DNA from: Viridothelium virens
Taxonomy: Eukaryota; Ascomycota; Dothideomycetes; Trypetheliales; Trypetheliaceae
Direction of reading: 5' to 3'
NCBI GenBank assembly: GCA_010094025.1
Contig: ML991805.1
Location: 248,001 to 312,000, forward strand
Length of the DNA stretch: 64,000 nt
The stretch's first letter is position 1. Every line of letters starts with the position of its first letter. Both the position numbers and the translations under genes were made by a program. Below the pieces are notes generated by a model, which was not told the origin of the DNA, did no database searches, and saw nothing but the letters and a program-made list of their open reading frames with translations. Below are positions 34,807 to 44,253 of the stretch, piece by piece.

Positions 34807-34920
34807 AGGAGGCTGGAATAAATTATATGTATCACGAGATTTATCGTCAGAGAAATACCCTCCTTCATTGGAGAATTAGAAACTAAATTTAGACGATTGA
34901 GACGTGTCAATTCTAAATTA

Positions 34921-36536
34921 TCAGCTGATGGTAGAGTTCGGCTGATAACTCTGCATCAAGACCTGTGGCATCCTATCCTGCAAATCTAGGATCATCTGCC
35001 CAAAGAGTCCATTTGCCCAGGAAAACCTACAGCACTTTGTGTTAGTACAATATCACAATTAAGGAGCCAAGCAATGATTTGGACTTACCATTGCCTCGTC
35101 CAATCACTGTCGTTGAATGTATTGATGCTTTCATGAATCAGACCTAAGCCATCCGTGCTACTCACGATCTCCTTTAATGTTCCCGTAATTTCTGCTTCAT
35201 CACTGCTCGTGAGGATACGAACGATACTCGCCATCGGCCATCCATATCCGGGTCCATCATGTGCACCGCCAATAGCAGTAAATGCAGGGCCGCGCATGAA
35301 GTATGGGTTGTCTGCGCTCAACAGCTTCTTCCGGGTATTCTGATAGACAGCATCGTCCTGGGCTAGGTATCCAAAGAATGGTGCAGCAAGAAGAGACGGA
35401 ATGTTTGCGTCATCCATGAGATTCTGGGATTCGTAACCATCGACCTCGTACGCATATATACTTCCATACTTGGTACTGTTCACAATGCCATAAGTGCTAA
35501 TAGCACTGCGAAGACTGGCGGCAAGATTCGTCATATTGGTCGCAAGCTCAGTTTGGTTGCCGATCTGTCCCATGATGATCGCAGCGGAGTCGAGATATCG
35601 GCTAAACATCATGTTGGAGGGGATGAGGAACTGGTAAATCGTGGCATCATCTGATGGACGGAAAGCCGACCGGATTAGTCCTGTGCCACCTTGAACGGGG
35701 TTGCCCAGGCCATCGTTTTCGAGAGTTTCGGAGGCACGAGTGGTCTCACGAGTGAAGGTATAAGGAGAGTCGTTGACACTGCCATTGGCGGCGTAGGTGG
35801 GTGTCATCATGGCTTCAGCGACTCCCATGACCGCTTGGACGGCGCTGACCCAATTGTATTTGCGGAAGAAGGCAATGTCCTGGGTAGCGTTGTAGTAATT
35901 GCTAGAGACTTCGAGGAATGCAGCGAGGGAATCAAGCTCGTATTTACATTCAAAGACGGAATTTCTGTTGTAGGATGGTACGACCGTGTCATCACTCGCG
36001 GCTCCATTGTCGGCTGGTGCGAGCCCCGACTCGACAGGTGGCTGGAAGGAGTTGCAATACGGATCCGTGAGAACATAACGGGCCTGGAGGTTGATCACGC
36101 CCCGGTAGAGGGAAGCAATAGAGTCTGGGCTCGAGGACGCATTTAGAAGAGGAAGATAGGACTGCATCTGATTCGCAGAGTCTCTGAGCCACATGGCATT
36201 GATGTCTCCGGTTATAAGAAATGTCAACTCCTCGCCGGTGGTGTTTGAAACTCCCTTGTATTTAACAGCTGTATCGACTGTATTGGGATAACTGTTCTGG
36301 AAGAGACGATAGAGATCTGGGTCGCTTATAACACTCTGCATGCGATCAACAACATCATTGATGCTAGAAGAATTAAAAGTACGACATGCTGGTGCGGGTC
36401 TTTGATAGGAGAGATTGTATGCTCCTGAAGAGAAGGGAGCGTGATATTGCTGCGAGTAATCGGAATAGTCTGGACATGCCGCAAGCGCAAGGCACTTGAA
36501 TGACAGCAGAAGACCAACCGACACGAGGAGATACAT
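34921..36536 (-). CDS. Secreted GH125 exo-alpha-1,6-mannosidase
   Basis: Two exons (36536-35089, 35026-34921) encode 517 residues. The N-terminus MYLLVSVGLLLSFKCLALAA is a signal peptide. The body has the GH125 (former DUF1237) pattern: TGDINAMWLRDSANQMQSYL, YELDSLAAFLEV, YAYEVDGYESQNLMDDANIP, ADNPYFMRGPAFTAIGG and a C-terminal DWTRQWFSWANGLFGQMI, the last split by the intron. Many N-glycosylation sequons are present. Members trim alpha-1,6-linked mannose, as on fungal wall mannoproteins or N-glycans. The longer frame begins with TTG, so the ATG at 36536 is taken as the start. The stop lies 114 bp from the stop of the converging dehydrogenase. Confidence 0.93.
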
Positions 36537-37257
36537 CACTGAAGCGTTCAAACGAAAACAACAGGAGAACTTTTTCAGAAATATGAGAAAACCAGCTGCT
36601 GCTGCAGAAGGATGAGCCTACATTGAGGAGATTGAGAGTGGGTCTTTTACGATCTTATGGACGGAAGTTTATTTGCGGAGATCAACCGGTCGGGATTGTA
36701 GATGTGCAGGGACACGGCAGATTCGGAAAGTCGTGAAGCTTTGATCCAGTGAAGACGAGCTCCCTAAAGTAGACCGTCCATGTCCGGAGCCGCTTCTGCA
36801 GACGCTATGGGGTACCGCAGCCGGCTAGATTGTGGGTCGTCTAGGGCAGAGTCCATGGAGGGATGGAAAGGTGCGCGTGCTTTCAATCCATCACCCCATC
36901 ACCCCATGTCAGGCACCAAAGGTGAAAACGTGAATAGCTGTCGAGCCTGAGCTGGGAGCGGTGCAAGCCTTGGACGGGAGACCAAATGCGGGGAGCGTCA
37001 CATTGGAAAAACGGGGATCGTCACGTTGCAGAATCCATCATGACGCTTGCGGCACATCCCGGTCAGATACGGGCCCGGGCATCGAGCGGCCAAAACGAAT
37101 TTTTACATCTTCCTGTTCCCTGCAATCAATTGCATGCGGTCTTAATCTCAAAAGCTTGGCCATGACCAGTATCAAGAAAAATCCCTCCCGGGCATTCAGG
37201 TTGCGAGGCACCTTCTCAGCTTCAAAGATCCGTGTACATAGCCATATCGTGTCTGCA
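36537..37257. other. Intergenic region, GH125 promoter
   Basis: This is 721 bp upstream of the GH125 gene and downstream of the regulator at 37258. Small frames are present without recognisable content. Confidence 0.5.
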
Positions 37258-39705
37258 CTACTCAAGGTCAGGAAGATCCGGCAAGCTCATGTCGATATCG
37301 TCGGGCAGCTTGAAAGCTGCTGCCCATTCCCAGTCTGGGAAGTCTTCAATATCTTCCGCAGAGAACTGAAGGTCGAGGTCTGAGAGTTGACAAGACGAGG
37401 GGTCATGAAGCTCTTCTCCACCGGATGGCCAGTTAAGCGCAGGAGACGGCGCTGGCTCCGTTGCCTCTGCTGACGGCAACTCACGCTCGTCTCTATCTCC
37501 GTATGGAAAATACTGGCCGCCAAATTCCGCCCGCCACCACCAGAAACAGTCGAAGATGACACTCATCGACTAGATGGATTAGGTGAGCTAATATCGGAAA
37601 ACCCGAGAGAAAAACTTACCAAACGGCTGCGGACATGCAAGTGAAGGCCGTTCAAAGTACCGTCTTTCTGACGAAATGCTCGATGGCTTGTCCATAATTG
37701 AGTCAAGATTAGTGCATTTCGGCTGTCCAGGTCACAAGGCTGCGTGGAACGCCTTTTGGCTAGATTGACCGCTCTGAAGAAGGAAGCCTCGCCTCTTTGC
37801 AGGTCGATGCAGTTTCTAAGGTCGCTTTTCGTGATTCTAAGAATGCAGTATGCAGCTAGGAGCATCATCCGCGCAAAATAGTGGCAGGAATATGATGCGA
37901 AGTTCTCCGATGCATCGAGGCTAGCATACAGGTCGATAAGCCGGCAGGCGATGGCGAAGACTTGTAATATCCCGGGTTTCTTGAGTTGATCGGACTCGAC
38001 AAAGAAGTGAAAAGCTCTTGTTGAGAGACGAGCGCAAGTTTGGGTAAGATAGACTGTCATTCGTAAGTCAGCCCGCGGAGATCCCAGTATGCGAGCAACA
38101 TTATGGGACGGGTCTCACTGCAATCCCTCTGCTCCTGAAGAGCAGTGCTGACGATCTGCGAATCAAAGACATTGATGAAGGCATCGAAAGAGGGCTCATC
38201 ATCGGAGTCCAGAAGTTCCAAGTTTCGAGATATTGTGGTGAGGGCACTCATCTGGATCTTGTGAAGTGTATATCGATACAGCCACGATGGCACTGGCGCT
38301 ATCTCTTGTGTTACTCGATTTTTGTCCCTCGAACAAGAGTCTGGGATAGCCCAGAAGGGAAGGCCATCGCACATGCTCGTACTGTAAATGTTAGAATCAC
38401 TCGATAACAAATGGTGGTGAAATGTGGACGGGGCCATGACAGAAGATTTTTCAGTCCCTCTCAAAGTCTCTGAACAAGCCTGATATCGTCTAAATTTGAG
38501 GATTTGCTGACCTTTGGAAAACGGTCACACAGTGAATCCAGAGAAGTGCTCGAAATTTTTTATCCGCATATCTGCATTCCACATTCTCCCTATAGAAATC
38601 TTGTTGGTGTCCGTAGATATGCAATCCATTTTGGACGGCAAGTTGCATTGCTGCGCCAGCTAATGCATGGGATGGGTCTTTCACTGTCGTATTCACTGGT
38701 AAGGGCCAAAGACACAGCAAAAGCACTGCTTGGATGGCCGGCAAAGCGTTTGACATTGAGTACAGCGACAAGACCGCGACATCCATGACATATTTAGTCA
38801 CAACCTCTAACAAGAGTGGATCTTCCGAATATTTTCGCGCCCCTACGCTTACCAGAGACCAGAACAGAAATGGTGATTTCTCGTAGTATTGACTTGGGCT
38901 CATATCTGACTTGAAGATTCCAGGTATGAATTTTTCGTAATGTTGAAAGAAACTGCAAGTGTGTAAATATAGGTTAGCCAACATAATTTAGTTCTCCGGC
39001 TTACAGGCTAAAGCAGGATTCGATCTTCTCCCAGCCAAATCGCTCAGGCATTAGTACTGTTGGACTGCAATCAGAGCCGGCTGAATTTGTGATTTGTCGA
39101 AGTAGGTCAACGTCTGTTCCTGATCGCTCGGGCGTTGAAGCATTTGATCCAGCACCCGCTGCTGCTGGGAAGACTGGAATCCTATCATTTTGGGAGCGTT
39201 TTTGAATAGGCGGACTAATCTCGGATGACGATTCATGAAGAAGATCTCGCAAGCGATTGTTCTCTCGAACGAGCTGTGCTTTGCTGCATCGGGCGTCAGT
39301 TGAGGGAGTATCGCGGGTGACGCTTCCGTTTCTGAAATGCAAGCCATAGAAAGATGAATCAGAATTGACATACGTTTGCCTTTGGCTTTTCTTAAATTTT
39401 TTAGCTATTATGCATTGGAGGTTCATGCGGTTGCAACGAGAGCAGGGTTTACTGTGGTTCAAATGCGCATCGCAACGAAGCTAGATCACTAATTAGCCAT
39501 TGTTGAACTCCTTAGCGGGAGGCGTCTTGGACCCAAACCTTTTGCTGTCTATGATATCGATTTTAAGTCAATACCATGACCTGAAAGGGCCAAACCCGTG
39601 GATGTTGATCACGCACCTACACTCTGTGCAAGCCTTGACCCTTCCAAGATGGGCTTCAACAAGAAGACCATTCGTAGATTTGGACGCAGTCGCAGACCTC
39701 GACAT
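37258..39705 (-). CDS. Zn(II)2Cys6 transcription factor, likely cluster regulator
   Basis: Seven exons (39705-39617, 39548-39539, 39480-39005, 38952-38512, 38381-38119, 38053-37620, 37569-37258) give 674 residues with closed phases. Exon 2 is only 10 nt. Only with it does the zinc cluster read ACTECRQQKLRCDAHLNHSK; cysteines lie at 26, 29, 36, 46, 49 and 56, with nine residues between the third and fourth. A leucine-rich helix follows (AQLVRENNRLRDLLHE). The fungal-specific domain begins ESCFSLFFQHYEKFIPGIF and continues through HALAGAAMQLAVQNGLHI. The C-terminus is acidic (DIDMSLPDLPDLE), a plausible activation tail. It lies at the edge of the 37-47 kb metabolic cluster and is the natural candidate for its regulator. 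Confidence 0.87.
39539..39548 (-). other. 10-nt micro-exon in the zinc-cluster motif
   Basis: ACAGCAAAAG is flanked by TCATAG and GTTTGG on the coding strand. It supplies the last base of Arg30 plus Gln-Gln-Lys between the second and third zinc-cluster cysteines. Without it the phase does not close and an in-frame stop precedes the next exon. Confidence 0.82.
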
Positions 39706-40122
39706 CTGTGAATCTCCCTACAGCCCCATGAGCCAATTAGAAGGGGATGCCAAGATCAAGGGGCTTTTACCATGTTCCCGGACCTCAAAGCAAAGTACTG
39801 TGACCTAGATATCGCACGGCGCCGCAAAACCGCTTCGAGTAGGCGCGGGTAGTCCCATTGGATACCGTCCCTTGAGATGGCTCCTTCTATGACACTAGCT
39901 CACAATCATTCCGTAGCAGGGAAGTGGCGTGGGCGAATGTTAGTTTTATCCTCTTCACTCCGCGGAAAAGGTTGAGTTGGATCGGTGTAATTGGTGGCCT
40001 GCTTACTCATCTATGTAATCACTGAAATCACTAGCCTCCAAAAACGATACTATGAGTTCATTGAAACGAGACCGGTGTACAGACAAAGGATTTATGTCCA
40101 CAGTAGATTCTATATGCACCTT
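39706..40122. other. Intergenic region, regulator promoter
   Basis: This is 417 bp upstream of the regulator and downstream of the NmrA-like gene. Nothing further is recognised. Confidence 0.5.
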
Positions 40123-41169
40123 CTACCCGAATATCGAACTCCACTCCAGCTTGGCCAGGCAATTTTCAATCACTCCTGGTCTATCTTCGAATCCCACATC
40201 TCTTGGCATCAAGCAAGTAGGATCGCCACCATGATAACCGTACTCGAAAGCATATACATCACTCAATGATCCCTCTTCTCCTTCATTTGGGAACTTTGTG
40301 TTGATCTCCTCCAGTGAGCATTGGTGATAGATCACCTTCCTACCAGTGATACGACCCAGGATCTCCGTCAACTGGCCAAACGAGACCATTGCAGTATAAG
40401 CCAGCAGCGAAGCACCTACAGGACGATCTATTAGAGCCTTGACAAATGGGCCCGTATCTTTCCGTGTGTCGATAAAAGGAAGTTTGGCTTTCTCAGGGAC
40501 TAGGCGGTCGATCCGAAAGACTCCATCCTCTTGCTATAGCCACCTTAGTTTTGGATATGAAAGAATCTTCCCACGGGGGAGCGAATTCACCTTGCGTGGC
40601 CGCATCAGATCGTAGTAGAAAATATTAGTCGCATAAAACACGATTTGGATTTGACTCATCTTGGCGGATAACTGCGGTAGCTTTTGATGGATATGATCGG
40701 TAACTGCCGCTTTCGCCTCGAAATGCAGGACTCCGGTGTATTTTCCGTTGGACCACTTCGCAGGGGAGGAAAGCGTTGACCAGATGTAATGTGTCAATGT
40801 GTCTGCATTCGCAGCGGCAGCCTCTGCTAAATTGACGCCCAGTCTCACTTCCTCTTCATAGCAGTATTGCGGAATGGATTGATTTGGGTTTAGACGACTT
40901 GTGATATCTGAATCGAAAAAAGGTTCCCAATAATTAGTAACGGCGAAGATAGCTGTGGCACCTTGGAACGCATTTTTCAGGGACTCGAGGTCATTCAGAT
41001 CAGCCTTGACAACCTCACAACCTTTTTCTGTCAAGTTTTGCGCTATTTCGGAATCTGGATTGCGGGTAACGGCACGCACATGCCATCCCGGATTGGTGAC
41101 ATAGGAGTCTACGACGGATGCGCCTTGCGTACCGGTGGCTCCAATCACGACGAGAGTTGACTTTGACAT
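40123..41169 (-). CDS. NmrA-like family protein
   Basis: Two exons (41169-40591, 40533-40123) encode 329 residues. The N-terminal LVVIGATGTQGASVVDSYV is the NmrA-type Rossmann motif (GxxGxxG at 10-16), followed by RAVTRNPDSEIAQNL and KADLNDLESLKNAFQGATAI. NmrA itself binds NAD(P) and represses the GATA factor AreA, but most family members are atypical SDR reductases or redox sensors, and this one lacks a YxxxK pair at the usual position. Its place next to a zinc-cluster regulator fits either a redox-sensing co-regulator or a pathway reductase. The start is the ATG at 41169; the frame upstream begins with TTG. Confidence 0.9.
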
Positions 41170-41535
41170 AATTTCCAACGATTGAGTCTGGAATCGAGGA
41201 CAAAATTGAGAACAGCTGCGCCTAAATTGACGCCGAGATGTGGAGCTGCCATTTGCACAAGTGCAGCGGACTTATATAGAGCAAATATTGCTCAAGACCT
41301 TTCAATGAATCTCAGAGTGGAGGGCAATTGAGCATTTGTAACATGGCGGAGACTTTTGAGATGGATCACCTTAGCTCGGGGATGAAGTTCCTCCGGGATG
41401 AGTGTCTTCACACTCGAACTCCGATTTTGTATCCCTTCGCCGGTCCGAAGGTCCGAGATTCGCACCAAACAAAACAAATGAAGCAAATGCTGAAACAATG
41501 ACTCTGATTTGCACTGCAACCCATGCGCTGTAGAC
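41170..41535. other. Intergenic region, NmrA-like promoter
   Basis: This is 366 bp between two genes in the same orientation. It holds only a promoter and a 3' end. Confidence 0.5.
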
Positions 41536-42687
41536 TTAGCTTAGAGAATTGACAACTCTTCCTTCTTTCCAAATCCCTTCGACGAGCGGTTTTCTGCCCG
41601 GTTGCCCGTTTTTCGGAAGCTCATCTAGAAAACCCCACAGACATTTCTCTTTGAACCCCCTAGCTTTCCATTCATTGAGGTCTTCTGAAGGTGTCTTGTT
41701 CAAAACGGGAAGGTTATGAAGCAAGCTCGGGTCATGCGCAATGCAAACAAGAACGTTGAGACTTCCATCAAGTGCCTCCATCTTTTTAATGCTGTCAATC
41801 GACCGCTCTCGGTCAGCGTATACACTCTGCTCATTTCGGGTCACAATGTAGAAAGGACTTGTTTTGGATGACGCGTGTTCTGAAAGAGGACCTGGGAGGG
41901 GTAATGAGGGGCTTGGTCTAAAGTAGCCAGGAAAATGGCAGATATCGCCTCCCATGAAGATGAATGTGTCAGGCGTGGTTCTTGCAAAGCCACAGACGTG
42001 ACCAACACAATGACCGGGAGCATCTAAGAGGTAGAATGAGCCGTCTCCAAAGAAGTCGAATGCAGGGAAGTCGCCAACTTGGTGCCCAGACAAGAAGCTT
42101 ATCTCCCGAAGTGGACGATCTTCAAACCATTGCTCTAGAAGTTTACCATCCGGATCTGAGGGATATCCTGGGAGGAAATTGTTCATGAAATCCGGTCCGA
42201 CAACCAGCTCTGTCGTTACTGGAAATGTATTCACATCACCGCAGTGGTCCCAATGCATGTGGCTCCATATCACCGACGCTAGAGGGTTGAATGAGAGTCA
42301 AGATGCTAATTCCTGTAGATGTGTGATCGATACATATGAGAGGATCGTGGAGTTGAACTTACTGATGGAGTTCAGATCAATATCAGCGTTCTGCAATATT
42401 TCACTGGCGTTCTGATCCACTTTTAAACCTGAGCATACGTTTGGAATCCTATCCCTGGTGAAAGGAACAAGATTCCAGAAATCTTTCTTTGCCCCAAGAT
42501 CAAAGACGACCTTCTTTCCGAGACTCTCGTGCTCGATTAAAAATCCGACAGTAGATAGATTTAGATTCTCATGCCCAGGAACGACTGGCTCTAGAAACAT
42601 GCCGGCATTCACCACCATATTCGTTGTCGTATCGAACATGCGCACGCGCACGGTGCTGGATGACTCCGGAATTTTCAGATTCGCCAT
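41536..42687 (-). CDS. Metallo-beta-lactamase-fold hydrolase, lactonase-like
   Basis: Two exons (42687-42363, 42278-41536) encode 355 residues. The zinc motif HMHWDH is at 115-120 (SHMHWDHCGD), with further ligands in DAPGHCVGHVCGF and IAHDPSLL. The N-terminal GFLIEHESLGKKVVFDLGAK is usual for the fungal branch related to N-acyl-homoserine-lactone lactonases such as AiiA, many of which open lactones of unknown nature. No secretion signal is seen. It diverges from the lyase gene at 43214 across a 526-bp shared promoter, which suggests co-expression. Confidence 0.9.
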
Positions 42688-43213
42688 TTTGGAGAATGGG
42701 GTAGTGCGAGCACGAGCTTGTCAATGAAGCCTGCGGCCAAGATATTGAGAACTAGTCTGCCCGCATTTATATCAGGATAGAGGATAGGTTGTAACGATTG
42801 CTAGCAAGAACTTAGGGACCTCGGACGATGACGCGGAGGTTTCTGTCGATCCCCTTGTTTCGACCGGGGTAAATTCTCTTCAAAAGGGGATCCATGTATG
42901 CTAAAGTGTATATCAATCCATGGAGAGGCAAGTGAGGGGCTTTGGTGAGTATTTTGATTCATGTCATCTGAAGCCTGCTTTGGGCAATTTCAAGAAGCGA
43001 AGAGGTGCTCTACGATATACTGTTCGTTCGACCGGGATCTTCTGATACCACCATTTTGTATTGGAATACCACGAAGCACTGAGGCCTTTCAAAAATCCAT
43101 CGAATATTTTGTTTTAGAGGATTCCTTGACATCTCAACTCAGTCATTTCATGCAACTCGAATTCTCAACATTACTCCTGAAAAATACCGTTCAATCCTTT
43201 GCATCTCTCCAAT
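42688..43213. other. Bidirectional promoter, lactonase-like / lyase
   Basis: This 526-bp region separates divergent cluster genes. It carries TTCGACCGGG twice (42859-42868 and 43027-43036). No other gene is seen. Confidence 0.6.
42859..43036 (+). promoter_or_regulatory. Two copies of TTCGACCGGG in the cluster promoter
   Basis: The same 10-mer occurs in the same orientation at 42859-42868 and 43027-43036, 168 bp apart. It contains CCGG, of the kind zinc-cluster proteins can bind. The role is inferred only. Confidence 0.35.
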
Positions 43214-44209
43214 ATGGCATCCGCTAGCCATTTCCCCCGGCAAACCGCTGCCTCAAAACTCAGGACCATGCTCCAAGACCAATCCAAAATCATCGTCGCC
43301 CCCGGAGTCTACGACGGCATATCTGCACGCATCGCCCTCTCTCTCGGTTACGAAGCCCTCTACATGGTAAGCCATACACCCTCCCTCCTCTCTCCACGCC
43401 CTCTCTCCACACCCCCAACTCACTCCACTCCCCCCCCCACCCCACAGACCGGCGCCGGGACCTCACTCTCCCGCCTCGGCTGGGCCGACCTCGGCCTCAC
43501 CACCGCCACCGAAATGACCACCCAAGCCGACACGCTCGCCAACCTCTCCCCCTCCACCCCCCTCATCGCCGACGCCGACACCGGCTACGGCGGGCCGATC
43601 GCCGTCGCACGCACCGTATCGGCGTACGCACGCGCCGGCGTCGCAGCGCTGCACCTCGAAGACCAGGTGCAGGAGAAGCGGTGCGGCCACCTGGGCGGCA
43701 AGCAGGTGGTGGCGCGCGAGACGTTCTGGGCGCGGATCCGAGCGGCGGCGAACGCGCGCGAGGAGCTGGGGTCGGAGATTCTGATCGTGGCGCGGACGGA
43801 TGCGCGGCAGGGGCTGGGGTTTGAGGAGGCGGTGACGCGGTTGCGGGGCGCGGTGGAGGTCGGCGCGGATGTGGTGTTTCCGGAGGCGATGGCGTCGAGG
43901 GAGGAGGCGGCGGAGATGGTGCGCAGGATGGGGGAGACGCCGTGTTTGTTGAATTTGGTGGAGGGGGGTGTGACGCCGGAGGTGACGGTGGAGGAGGCGA
44001 GGGAGATGGGGTTTCGGATTGTGATTTTTCCGGTGACGGCTTTTGAGGGGGCGATTGTGGGGATTCGGGATGTGTTGAGGAAGTTGAAGAGGGAGGGGAA
44101 GATGCCGGCGACGGGGGTAGGTGTGAAAGATGCTTTTGATCTCTGTGGGCTTCAGGAGTGCGTTGAGCTAGATAAGAAAGCGGGCGGGAAGGCGTATTCC
44201 AATGTATAA
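43214..44209 (+). CDS. Isocitrate lyase / PEP mutase superfamily lyase
   Basis: Two exons (43214-43366, 43448-44209) encode 304 residues. DADTGYGG at 93-100 holds the Mg-binding acids, and KRCGHLGGK at 128-136 carries the active-site cysteine typical of C-C lyases (isocitrate, 2-methylisocitrate and dimethylmalate lyases, oxaloacetate hydrolase) rather than true PEP mutases. Length matches the short methylisocitrate-lyase/dimethylmalate-lyase type. The reaction class is probably cleavage of a 2-hydroxy acid to pyruvate or oxalate plus a second acid; the substrate is not known. The stop lies 44 bp from that of the MmgE/PrpD gene on the other strand. Composition shifts sharply within exon 2 (skew island 8). 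Confidence 0.92.
   Translation: MASASHFPRQTAASKLRTMLQDQSKIIVAPGVYDGISARIALSLGYEALYMVSHTPSLLSPRPLSTPPTHSTPPPTPQTGAGTSLSRLGWADLGLTTATEMTTQADTLANLSPSTPLIADADTGYGGPIAVARTVSAYARAGVAALHLEDQVQEKRCGHLGGKQVVARETFWARIRAAANAREELGSEILIVARTDARQGLGFEEAVTRLRGAVEVGADVVFPEAMASREEAAEMVRRMGETPCLLNLVEGGVTPEVTVEEAREMGFRIVIFPVTAFEGAIVGIRDVLRKLKREGKMPATGVGVKDAFDLCGLQECVELDKKAGGKAYSNV
43370..44110. other. C-to-G skew island 8
   Basis: In bases 43501-43560 I count 34 C and 7 G; in 43921-43980, 8 C and 30 G. The switch is at about 43640. The intron before it (43367-43447) is also almost G-free. The gene is on the plus strand, so codon ends change from C to G along one exon. Confidence 0.88.
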
Positions 44210-44253
44210 AGTGTCCGCAATTGATGGCCTACTATTTGTAGTGGAAATTCGGC

